From JAGVNX01 sp035290965 (lineage in GTDB: Archaea; Iainarchaeota; Iainarchaeia; Iainarchaeales; GCA-2688035): a DNA stretch of 18,118 nucleotides. Shown piece after piece: positions 1 to 6,599 of this stretch. Numbering within the stretch: the first letter of the stretch is position 1; each line of letters starts with the position of its first letter. The notes below the pieces were generated by a model. The model made no database searches. It saw only the letters and a program-made list of their open reading frames with translations, and was not told the origin of the DNA. The stretch spans positions 1-18,118 of the forward strand of contig DATDTD010000011.1 in assembly GCA_035290965.1 (NCBI GenBank), read 5' to 3'. The position numbers were made by a program, and so were the translations under genes.

Positions 1-1
1 G

Positions 2-1213
2 GCATACCTGCAGGCAGCGCTGAAAAAAAGTTGCGCGATTGTAAAAGTAATTGACGAGGCAGCAGGGCAAAAAATCGAAAACATTGATACTGAATGGGTC
101 GGCCTTGGAATTTACACTCCGACAGCAAAAAAGGCTTTTGAGCTTGCGGATTCCCTGAAAAAAAAAGGCCACAAGGTTGTTCTCGGAGGGCCGCACGTTG
201 CAATCTTTCCGGAAGAATCATTGAAGCATGCAGACAAGGTCATTGTAGGAGAGGGCGAGGAAAGCATTCCGCTTATTTTCGATTCAAGCGAAAAAATACT
301 GAAGAGCGGACTTGTCAAAAATCTTGACAGTTTGGAGTTTCCGGACTGGACTGGGTTTCCGCTTGAAAAATATTCCTCCCCTACAAGAAAAAAAAAATTT
401 TTGTCAATAATGACTTCAAGGGGCTGCCCGTTTGCCTGCGTTTACTGCTACAAGGGAATGTTCGGGCGAACTTACAGGACAATGTCGCCGAAAAACGTGC
501 TCGACGAAATAGGATTTCTGATCGAAAAATACGGCATTGAAGAGCTTGGAATTGTAGACGACAATTTCACGCTCAACAGGAAGCGCGTAGAGGAAATATG
601 CAGCGGCATTATTGAGCGCGGATATAAAATAAACTGGAACTGCCCCAACGGAGTGAGAGTAGACACTCTCAGCCCTGAACTACTGCAATTAATGAAAAAA
701 GCCGGATGTTACCAGCTGTCTTTCGGAATTGAATCAGGAAACCAGGAAGTCCTTGACAAAGTCGGCAAGGGCATAAAGCTTGAACAGGTAAAGAATGCAG
801 TTAAATTTGCAAAGCAGGCAGGCATTGAAACAATAGGCTTTTTCATGATTGCGCTTCCATTTGACAATGAAAAAACAATGCTTGAAACAATAGATTTTGC
901 AAAAAGCCTCGACCTTGACCTGGCGCAGTTCACTGTTACAACACCTTATCCTGGAACAGAACTTTACGAAATAGTAAAGCAAAAGGGAAAATTCCTGATA
1001 ACGGATTTTTCAGAATTCGGCTCCTATTCCGGAACAGCATATTACGAGTTAGGCGCTTTGAACAAGGAGCTTGTAGAAAGAATGTACAAAAAAGCCTACC
1101 GCGAGGTTTATTTTCGGCCGGGGTATGCGCTGAAAAGAATAATGAAAAACCCGAAGCTCGCGCTTGCAGGAATAAGCTTCCTGAAAAAAATATTTTTCAA
1201 AAAGAAACAGTAA
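2..1213 (+). CDS. B12-binding-domain radical SAM protein (5' end outside window)
   Basis: The reading frame is open from the left edge, so the protein is truncated at its N terminus; about 403 residues are visible. Residues about 1-90 look like the end of a cobalamin-binding domain, with GGPHV followed by a GEGEE segment, as in class B radical SAM methylases. The radical SAM core follows, with the 4Fe-4S motif C142-x3-C146-x2-C149 inside SRGCPFACVYCYKG. The basic C-terminal tail after an FRPGY-type segment is common in this family. Members methylate or rearrange lipids, cofactors and natural products; the substrate cannot be read from the sequence. A TTG at 221 lies in frame, but it falls inside the B12 domain and is not the start. 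The gene ends 35 nt before the GT-C gene on the same strand, so the two may be co-transcribed. The family call is secure; the specific function is unknown. Confidence 0.9.
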   Translation, partial: AYLQAALKKSCAIVKVIDEAAGQKIENIDTEWVGLGIYTPTAKKAFELADSLKKKGHKVVLGGPHVAIFPEESLKHADKVIVGEGEESIPLIFDSSEKILKSGLVKNLDSLEFPDWTGFPLEKYSSPTRKKKFLSIMTSRGCPFACVYCYKGMFGRTYRTMSPKNVLDEIGFLIEKYGIEELGIVDDNFTLNRKRVEEICSGIIERGYKINWNCPNGVRVDTLSPELLQLMKKAGCYQLSFGIESGNQEVLDKVGKGIKLEQVKNAVKFAKQAGIETIGFFMIALPFDNEKTMLETIDFAKSLDLDLAQFTVTTPYPGTELYEIVKQKGKFLITDFSEFGSYSGTAYYELGALNKELVERMYKKAYREVYFRPGYALKRIMKNPKLALAGISFLKKIFFKKKQ

Positions 1214-1248
1214 AACCGCGCAAAAATGCCTTCCCAAAGGGTGCAAAA

Positions 1249-2868
1249 ATGGAATTTTCCGAAACCGCAAAATTCTGGCTTGACAGCAAAAAAATCCTTG
1301 CCCTGATAATCGTGCTCATAGTGTGCGCAAGAATTTTCACTGCAATAGTTTTGCCCGACACTGCATACACGGATGCATTGTACCACCTGCAGATAACAAA
1401 AGAAATCACAAAAACAGGCTTTCTTCCATTTGAATCCAATTCAAAGGAGCTTGCCTTCATGGACATGCAGGGAACAGTGCCCCAGCCGTTTTTCCATGCC
1501 GCGCTTGCAACAATTTTTGTTGCCTCCGGAACCGGATTCGGCTTCGAGCTTGCGGGATTTTTCCCTGTTTTTATAACTGCGCTTCAGCTTGCCTTAAGCT
1601 TTCTCTTAAGCAGGCTTTTTTTTGAAAACGACAAAAAAGCAGCGCTGATAGCCTTTGCATTCATGGCAATGCAGCCTGTTCTCGCAATTTATTATTCAAC
1701 CAATTATACTGACGCAATTGCGGGGCTGCTTGTGCTTTTCTGCTTTTACCTGCTTGTAAAATTCGAAAAGACGAAAAACCATGCATTTCTTTTCCTGCTT
1801 GCGTTTGCCGCAGCCGCGGCCGCAGTCTCAAAGCTGACTGCAATTGCAGTTGTTCCCGCGCTCATTGTTGGGCTGCTTTATTACGCCTCCAAATCAAAAA
1901 TAAGGAACGCAAAAAAAATTGCTGCAATTGCAGTGCTGCTGATTCTAATTGTTTCGGCAGCCGCATGGTTTCTGCCGGAGTTTTTGCGCAACCAGCAGAA
2001 TCAGGAGCTCGGGTTTTTCCAGAAATTTTTCGGCGCAAACGCGGGGCAGATAGACACGCTGCTTGAGCTTACCCCTGAAAGCTATGCAAAGCCGCATTTG
2101 TCAAATCCAGTTGCGCTTGTTGCAGGCCTTAACGAGGGATTCTGGTTTTTTCTTGCGCCGCAGCTCCAGTCAAACATTCCTGCAGTAAATATTGTCGGCA
2201 TTGGAACAATTCAAATAATTTTCGCTGCTTTCAGCCTGCCTTTAATGCTCGTGTTTTTTTACGGCTTTTATAAAATTCTGAGAAAAAGGGAAAAATACTC
2301 TTTTCTTATTCTCCTGATTTTTTTGCTGGGCATTATTCCTTTCATGGTTTATCTCAGGAACAGGGTTTATCCCAGAATGCTTCTCGCGCTGATTCCGTTT
2401 TTCGGATTAATCTTTGCATACGGCTGGCGTGAAATAAAACAGCAGAATTTGCAGAAGATTGTTCTCGCGCTTTTTGCAGTAATGGCTGTTTATTCCGCAG
2501 TCTTTATGATGACAGAGGCGGTTTATTACAGGGCTTCTTTTGAAGACGCAAAGCCGGCTTATGAATTCATAAAAACCCTGCCCGAGAATTCAAAAATCGT
2601 TGCACAGAGAAACCTTACAAGGGCAATAATTGTTTTTGCAGGGCACGATACTGCGAGAGACTGGGACAATTATATTGGAATGAATGCCGAGGAACTTTTT
2701 GCAGAGCTTTCAAAGCTGAAAAGGGAATCAAATGTCGATTACCTGCTTGCAACATGCAAAAAAAATCCCTGGAAGCAAAGCTCGCTTGACACACTCGAAA
2801 AGCAGGGAAAAATAAAAACAGTTTTCAGTTCTGCATGCTCAAGGGTTTACGAAATAATGCAGGGCTGA
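1249..2868 (+). CDS. Multi-pass membrane glycosyltransferase, GT-C superfamily (ArnT/PMT-like)
   Basis: The 539-residue protein has many hydrophobic helices (first about residues 17-35, last around 405-425) and a C-terminal soluble tail of about 110 residues. After the first helix comes an acidic loop, DTAYTDALYHL, matching the Asp-containing first extracytoplasmic loop that in GT-C enzymes holds the catalytic acid. The segment SKLTAIAVVPAL resembles the family's conserved S/TK-x motif. GT-C enzymes transfer a sugar from a polyprenyl-phosphate carrier to protein or glycan on the outer face of the membrane. The ATG at 1249 was chosen because it begins just before the first helix. A purine-rich AAAGGG lies about 9 nt upstream. 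The stop is 12 nt from the stop of the convergent nadE. Donor and acceptor are unknown. Its position near a surface-sugar locus fits a role in glycosylation. Confidence 0.82.
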   Translation: MEFSETAKFWLDSKKILALIIVLIVCARIFTAIVLPDTAYTDALYHLQITKEITKTGFLPFESNSKELAFMDMQGTVPQPFFHAALATIFVASGTGFGFELAGFFPVFITALQLALSFLLSRLFFENDKKAALIAFAFMAMQPVLAIYYSTNYTDAIAGLLVLFCFYLLVKFEKTKNHAFLFLLAFAAAAAAVSKLTAIAVVPALIVGLLYYASKSKIRNAKKIAAIAVLLILIVSAAAWFLPEFLRNQQNQELGFFQKFFGANAGQIDTLLELTPESYAKPHLSNPVALVAGLNEGFWFFLAPQLQSNIPAVNIVGIGTIQIIFAAFSLPLMLVFFYGFYKILRKREKYSFLILLIFLLGIIPFMVYLRNRVYPRMLLALIPFFGLIFAYGWREIKQQNLQKIVLALFAVMAVYSAVFMMTEAVYYRASFEDAKPAYEFIKTLPENSKIVAQRNLTRAIIVFAGHDTARDWDNYIGMNAEELFAELSKLKRESNVDYLLATCKKNPWKQSSLDTLEKQGKIKTVFSSACSRVYEIMQG

Positions 2869-2880
2869 AATTTTTCAGAA

Positions 2881-4503
2881 TTACCATTTCCACTTGTTTA
2901 TAATTGGATAGACTCTTCCGCTTCCAAAGGCTTTTTTTGTAACCCTTATTACGGGCGGAGCCTGCTTTCTCTTGTACTGGGAGCCCTGGACAAGGCGCTT
3001 TATCCTCAAAACCTCTTCTTTTGGAAATTCTTTCAGGAGCTCTGCTTTTGTTTTCACTGAACTCATGATGTAATCCGCGAGCCTGCTTGCAATCTTATAA
3101 TCAAAGGGGTCTGCCTGGTTCGGCGCAAGCTCTGCTGAAGGAATTTTTTCAATAACAGCCTTTGGAATGGGATTGCCCATTTCCCTGTTTATATAAGCCG
3201 CAGTCCTGTAAACATTTGTTTTGTTCAAATCGCCGATGACTTCAATGCCGCCCGCCATGTCCCCATACAAAGTGCAGTATCCAACCCCTATTTCAGTCTT
3301 GTTTCCAGTGCTCAGCAAAAGCCTGCCCTGTGCATTGCTGATTGTCATGAGAATATTGCCGCGCAGCCTTGCCTGCGGATTCTCGGAAGCAACCCCCTTC
3401 AGCTCTTCATTGAAAGCCTGCCTGTAAATTTCAGAGTTTTCCTTTACAATTTCTTCTATTGGAATAGCCTTGAATTCAATGCCAAGGTTCTGTGCAAGCA
3501 GCCTGCTGTCCTCAACGCTTCCAATGCTGCTGAATTTGCTCGGCATTGTTACGCCGAGCACATTCTCCGGCGCAAAGGCTTTTGCCGCAATGCAGGCAAC
3601 AACAGCGCTGTCGATTCCGCCGCTCAATCCGATTACGCATTTTTTGAAGCCGCATTTTTGGGCATATCCTTTCAGGCCGAAAACAAGCGCATTGAATGTT
3701 TCTTTGTCGCTGTCAAATTGCGGTTCCTTTGCCGATGACTGGCTCAATTCAAACACGACGAGTTTTTCCTCAAACTTTGGACCAAGGGCAACAAGCTTTC
3801 CCTTCGCATTTACAACAGTGCTCTGCCCGTCAAAAAGCAGGATGTCATTGCCGTTGTCCTGGACTCCGACCTTGTTTGCAAAAACCATTGTTATGCCTTT
3901 TTTTGCGTGCCTTTCAAGCAGCTTTTTCCTGTCAAAAAACTTTCCCTCATGAAAAGGCGAGGCTGAAATGTTTATTATAATTTCAGCGCCTTTTTTGGCA
4001 AGCATGTCAACAGGCTTTTGCTGATAGTTTTCATCCCACATGTCTTCGCAGATTGTAATGCCGATTTTTTTTCCGCAGGATTTGAAAATATGCTGCTCTT
4101 CCGCCGGAGTGAAAAACCTCTGCTCGTCAAAAACATCATAAGTTGGAAGAAGAGTCTTGTGCTGCACTCCGAAAATTTTTCCGTTTCCGATGAAAGCCGC
4201 GGCATTGAATTTTTTTATGCTTCCGTCAGTGCCTTTTCTGCTTTCGTCAAAATCAATGAAGCCTATGACTGCGTCAATGCCACTTGTTTTTTTTGCAATT
4301 GCCCCAATGCATTTCCTGTTCTCGCGCAAAAAGTCGAGTTCGTACACAAGGTCGCAGATAGGATAGCCTGTAAGCGCCATTTCGGGAAAAACAACAAGTG
4401 AGCAACCTGCTGATTTTGCAGCGGAAATATTCTGCAGAATCTTTGAGGAGTTCTCCTCAAGCGCGCCCGCAACAGTGTCTATCTGCGCAACTGCAATTTT
4501 CAT
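2881..4503 (-). CDS. nadE: Glutamine-dependent NAD+ synthetase
   Basis: This 540-residue, two-domain cytosolic enzyme makes NAD+ from deamido-NAD+, ATP and glutamine. The N-terminal nitrilase-type glutaminase domain shows the catalytic triad Glu41 (FPEMALTG), Lys116 (HKTLLPTYDVFDE) and Cys152 (ICEDMW). The C-terminal synthetase domain carries the PP-loop SGGIDSA near residue 290 and the usual end QAPPVIRV...FGSGRVYPI. Length matches the compact bacterial/archaeal form. The frame extends upstream to 4572, but I place the start at the ATG at 4503 (MKIAVAQID) because the nitrilase fold begins there and a TATA-like box sits 26 nt upstream, which predicts a leaderless mRNA. The gene is convergent with the GT-C gene and divergent from the half-GT unit. 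It appears to be a housekeeping gene unrelated to the sugar locus. Confidence 0.96.
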   Translation of the reverse strand: MKIAVAQIDTVAGALEENSSKILQNISAAKSAGCSLVVFPEMALTGYPICDLVYELDFLRENRKCIGAIAKKTSGIDAVIGFIDFDESRKGTDGSIKKFNAAAFIGNGKIFGVQHKTLLPTYDVFDEQRFFTPAEEQHIFKSCGKKIGITICEDMWDENYQQKPVDMLAKKGAEIIINISASPFHEGKFFDRKKLLERHAKKGITMVFANKVGVQDNGNDILLFDGQSTVVNAKGKLVALGPKFEEKLVVFELSQSSAKEPQFDSDKETFNALVFGLKGYAQKCGFKKCVIGLSGGIDSAVVACIAAKAFAPENVLGVTMPSKFSSIGSVEDSRLLAQNLGIEFKAIPIEEIVKENSEIYRQAFNEELKGVASENPQARLRGNILMTISNAQGRLLLSTGNKTEIGVGYCTLYGDMAGGIEVIGDLNKTNVYRTAAYINREMGNPIPKAVIEKIPSAELAPNQADPFDYKIASRLADYIMSSVKTKAELLKEFPKEEVLRIKRLVQGSQYKRKQAPPVIRVTKKAFGSGRVYPIINKWKW

Positions 4504-4524
4504 GAAAAGAAATTGCAGGCAAAT

Positions 4525-4533
4525 TAATTTAAA
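4525..4533 (-). promoter_or_regulatory. TATA-like box for nadE (leaderless start)
   Basis: On the minus strand the sequence TTTAAATTA is centred 26 nt before the A of the ATG at 4503. In archaea transcription starts about 25 nt after the TATA box, so the first transcribed base should be at or next to the start codon. No Shine-Dalgarno-like run is present before the ATG, which agrees. Confidence 0.5.
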
Positions 4534-4659
4534 GTATTCAACCCCGATAATTGCACCAAAAAAAACTGACAAACCAATATGTTTTAAGCAGCATCTGCGG
4601 CAACATATCTAAAGGGAAAATTGTTTGGGGGGAGCGGCCTGCCCGAAAAAAAATGAACA

Positions 4660-4668
4660 CTATATAAA
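4660..4668 (+). promoter_or_regulatory. TATA box for the half-glycosyltransferase unit
   Basis: CTATATAAA is preceded by a purine-rich stretch (about 4645-4656) in the usual place of a BRE. The predicted transcription start is around 4686-4692, leaving a 5' leader of roughly 75-80 nt before the GTG at 4767. A perfect 14-bp tandem repeat begins right after the box. Confidence 0.5.
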
Positions 4669-4694
4669 CATTTTGGATTAAACATTTTGGATTA
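4667..4694 (+). repeat. Perfect 14-bp tandem duplication overlapping the promoter
   Basis: AACATTTTGGATTA occurs twice head to tail (4667-4680 and 4681-4694). It overlaps the end of the TATA box and covers the predicted transcription start. It may be a recent slippage duplication or a pair of regulator half-sites. Confidence 0.8.
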
Positions 4695-4766
4695 TTGCAA
4701 TCCCATTAAAAATTGGCTTTCTATTTCACAGGGATTTTACGGCGCCGCAAACAGGGAAGTGAAAGA

Positions 4767-5246
4767 GTGCTTGGAGAAAAAACAACGCTGTTAATAGTTT
4801 CCCAGAGAACCGAATATACAAAGGAAATTTTGCACGGGATAAATCTTGCAAAAGCAAAAAAAGGCTTTTTTGCAGTAATCAGGCCGCACCAGGCGGAAAA
4901 TTTTGATTACAAAAAATTATTGAAAGAACTGGAATTAAACGGCGCCATTGACAGGGAAACGCCTTTAATAAAACAATTTGAAAAAGCAGGCATTGTCATA
5001 GGGATAGATTCGACTGCGCTGCTGGAAGCGACTCTGGCCGGCAAGCCTGTTATTTTTTGCGACGGAAAGGGGTTTCCTGTAGGTTTGGAAAGCAGGATAG
5101 CAAGCATTTATGCATGCGAAAAAAGCCTTGTCCATGCCGAAAACCCAGGGCGGTTGGGGAAAATACTGGATAATCCGTTTCCATATTTTGCAAAAGCCCA
5201 AAAATACAAAACAAGAAAGATAGGGGGATTGATAATTCATGTCTAA
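4767..5246 (+). CDS. Short glycosyltransferase-like protein, C-terminal GT-B half (copy A)
   Basis: The 159 residues resemble the C-terminal nucleotide-sugar-binding half of GT-B proteins of the CDP-glycerol transferase / polysialyltransferase / UDP-GlcNAc 2-epimerase type: a strand TTLLIVSQ, then VIRPHQAE, then a GIDSTALLEATLAGKPVIF segment that normally contacts the donor phosphates. Full-length relatives are usually over 350 residues; no N-terminal half is visible upstream, where the promoter lies instead. The frame runs open from a TTG at 4713, but I prefer GTG 4767 because the paralogue at 6123 starts at the same place and GGGAAG lies upstream. The protein is about 63% identical to copy B by hand count. 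It may be a stand-alone half-enzyme needing a partner (as Alg13 needs Alg14) or a truncated gene. Its exact function is not recognised. Confidence 0.65.
   Translation: MLGEKTTLLIVSQRTEYTKEILHGINLAKAKKGFFAVIRPHQAENFDYKKLLKELELNGAIDRETPLIKQFEKAGIVIGIDSTALLEATLAGKPVIFCDGKGFPVGLESRIASIYACEKSLVHAENPGRLGKILDNPFPYFAKAQKYKTRKIGGLIIHV
5161..5197 (+). repeat. 37-bp exact direct repeat, copy 1 (inside half-GT copy A)
   Basis: These 37 bases are identical to 6514-6550, at the homologous place near the 3' end of copy B. The rest of the two genes differs at many synonymous and non-synonymous sites, so this is a local block of identity. Confidence 0.9.
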
Positions 5247-5319
5247 AAAAGAATCAAGAAGCAGGAATAATTCTAAACAAAGAAAAGAAAAATCAGAAAG
5301 TCTCAAGACGTGTTTTTGA
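5239..5319 (+). pseudogene. 26-codon open frame, possible remnant of a coupled downstream gene
   Basis: An ATG at 5239 overlaps the 3' end of half-GT copy A exactly as the amidotransferase ATG at 6592 overlaps copy B. It encodes 26 residues rich in Lys, Ser, Glu and Arg (MSKKESRSRNNSKQRKEK...) before a TGA. The protein resembles nothing I know. The matched start position suggests that a real gene once followed copy A and was replaced by the AT-rich island, but it could be chance. Confidence 0.25.
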
Positions 5320-5350
5320 AAAAATTTTTTAACGACCACCTGTTTTTTAT
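5311..5350 (+). terminator. Cluster of oligo-T runs after half-GT copy A
   Basis: Three T-runs of 5, 6 and 6 bases lie within 40 nt, with no clear hairpin. Archaeal RNA polymerase can terminate at such runs, so the first half-GT transcript may end here. Confidence 0.3.
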
Positions 5351-5353
5351 GGC

Positions 5354-5363
5354 AGATTTAAAG
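5354..5363 (+). promoter_or_regulatory. Possible TATA-like box before the methyltransferase
   Basis: AGATTTAAAG lies about 25 nt before the ATG at 5383, which would give a near-leaderless transcript. The region is AT-rich, so such a match is expected by chance fairly often. A GAAGGCG before the ATG could serve as a ribosome binding site instead. Confidence 0.3.
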
Positions 5364-5382
5364 ATTGAAAGAAGGCGAAAAA

Positions 5383-6060
5383 ATGAATTATGCTATTTGT
5401 TGGAAAGATTTTAAAGAAAAACAAGTGCAAGAAGCGACTTGTTTATTAAAAAAGCGATTTAAAGCAAATAACCTTTCTCTTGACTTAGCCAAAGGAAAAA
5501 CAGTTTTGGACGTAGGTTGTGGTTCTGGCAGGTATTCTTTGGCATTATTAAAATTTGGTGCAAAAAAGGTTTATGGAATTGACATAAACGAGCCGATTTA
5601 CAAACACAAAAAATTTATTTTCAAAAAAATGCCTTTAACCAATTTAACTTTTCCAGAAAATAGCTTTGACTTTATTTTCGCCAATGGTTCAGCACACTAT
5701 GTTGAAAACACCGAACAAGTTTTCCAAGAATTGCAACGTGTGTTAAAACCAAATGGAACAATTTGGATTTTAGTGGCAAACAAACACAAATATTGGAAAT
5801 TAGCCGATAAAATACGAGAAAAACTTGACGATTCGGATGCCAAAGCATTCAGAGATTTTTTAATAATAAGAGGTTGGGAAAAAGGAAAAATATTTTTCTT
5901 GCTTGATAATTTCTTCGGAAAAGTCAAGAAATATTATTCTTTTGAAGAATTAAAAATCCTATTACAAAAAACAGGCTTTAAAAAAATACGACACCTGACC
6001 AAAGACATTGAGCCAAATGGAACATTATTCAATTTACGGGCGTTGGCGGTGAAAAAATGA
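5383..6060 (+). CDS. Class I SAM-dependent methyltransferase
   Basis: The 225-residue protein has the SAM-binding motif I VLDVGCGSGR at residues 41-50, an acidic GID loop ending the next strand, then FDFIFANGSAHYVEN and LQRVLKPNGTIWIL, the usual order of the Methyltransf_11-like Rossmann fold. The substrate is not identifiable; the location between two sugar-transferase genes suggests a sugar or glycolipid acceptor. The open frame reaches back to a TTG at 5365, but the ATG at 5383 is preferred because GAAGGCG lies 7 nt upstream. Base and codon use are strikingly more AT-rich than in surrounding genes, a sign of recent transfer. The stop overlaps the next ATG (ATGA at 6057-6060). Confidence 0.88.
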   Translation: MNYAICWKDFKEKQVQEATCLLKKRFKANNLSLDLAKGKTVLDVGCGSGRYSLALLKFGAKKVYGIDINEPIYKHKKFIFKKMPLTNLTFPENSFDFIFANGSAHYVENTEQVFQELQRVLKPNGTIWILVANKHKYWKLADKIREKLDDSDAKAFRDFLIIRGWEKGKIFFLLDNFFGKVKKYYSFEELKILLQKTGFKKIRHLTKDIEPNGTLFNLRALAVKK

Positions 6061-6110
6061 ATATTGTTTTACTAACTAACCAAAAAACTCATTTTAGAAC
6101 AAAAAAATAA
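6057..6110 (+). pseudogene. 17-codon remnant frame coupled to the methyltransferase stop
   Basis: An ATGA overlap joins the methyltransferase stop to MNIVLLTNQKTHFRTKK, which ends at TAA. A beta-strand-like MNIVLLT start is typical of Rossmann-fold enzymes such as formyltransferases or GT-B transferases. The coupling and that sequence suggest the truncated beginning of the gene that followed the methyltransferase in the donor genome. It is too short to assign. Confidence 0.3.
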
Positions 6111-6122
6111 AAGGGGGATAAA

Positions 6123-6599
6123 ATGACTGGAATAACTCTATTAATAGTTTCTCAATCCGCAAAATACACTACTCAAATTTTGCAAGGAATTAGTTTGACA
6201 AAAAACAAAGAAGATTTTTTTGTAATAATCCGACCACACCAAGCAGAAGAAAGCTTTAATTACAAAGAATTACTCAAAAAACTTGGATTGAATGGCAAAA
6301 TGGACATAAAAACCGTTTTGTACGAGCAATTCAAAGAAGCGAACATTATTTTGGGCGTGGACTCAACAGGCTTGTTTGAAGCTGTTTTGGCAAAGCGACC
6401 AGTAATTTTTTGTGACGGAAAAGGCTTTCTAAGACATTTGGAGAGTCAAATAATAAACATTTATGCCAATGAAAAAAGCCTTGTTCATGCCGAAAGCCCC
6501 AAGCAACTGGGGGAAATACTGGATAATCCGTTTCCATATTTTGCAAAAGCGCTTAATTACAAAACAAAAAGGATCGGTGATATTATTGTCTATGCCTGA
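6123..6599 (+). CDS. Short glycosyltransferase-like protein, C-terminal GT-B half (copy B)
   Basis: The 158-residue paralogue of the gene at 4767 keeps the same blocks: LLIVSQ, IIRPHQAEE, GVDSTGLFEAVLAKRPVIF and DNPFPYFAKA. It begins at an ATG with a strong GGGGG ribosome binding site five bases upstream, so this half-length form is translated as such and copy A is probably not just a broken gene. Roughly the first 350 bases are AT-rich like the methyltransferase; from about 6471 it becomes nearly identical in DNA to copy A, including a 37-bp perfect match. The last codons overlap the ATG of the amidotransferase by 8 nt. It probably binds an activated sugar; whether it transfers alone or with a membrane or N-terminal partner cannot be seen. 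Confidence 0.7.
   Translation: MTGITLLIVSQSAKYTTQILQGISLTKNKEDFFVIIRPHQAEESFNYKELLKKLGLNGKMDIKTVLYEQFKEANIILGVDSTGLFEAVLAKRPVIFCDGKGFLRHLESQIINIYANEKSLVHAESPKQLGEILDNPFPYFAKALNYKTKRIGDIIVYA
6514..6550 (+). repeat. 37-bp exact direct repeat, copy 2 (inside half-GT copy B)
   Basis: Identical to 5161-5197. Just upstream of it a second, almost identical block is also shared (6471-6495 with 5118-5142, one mismatch by eye), so identity increases toward the 3' end of the gene. Confidence 0.9.

Larger units (their letters stand above)
5247..6470. other. AT-rich island, probably acquired by recombination
   Basis: Hand counts on single 60-base lines give about 28-35% GC (17/60 at 5401-5460, 17/60 at 5581-5640, 21/60 at 5821-5880), against about 40% in flanking genes. 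Codon choice also shifts to TTA, CAA and GTT. The island holds the methyltransferase, a small remnant frame and most of half-GT copy B. It ends where copy B becomes nearly identical to copy A. Both edges are approximate. Confidence 0.6.

Noticed and set aside
4504..4572. 23-residue N-terminal extension of NAD+ synthetase
   Set aside because: The nitrilase fold starts at MKIAVAQ (4503), and the TATA-like box predicted for that start would lie inside the extension.
4627..4645. Possible GC-rich hairpin in the nadE / half-GT intergenic region
   Set aside because: Only a three-base stem with a long loop can be drawn, so it is not a credible terminator or riboswitch. The gap is explained by the two divergent promoters.
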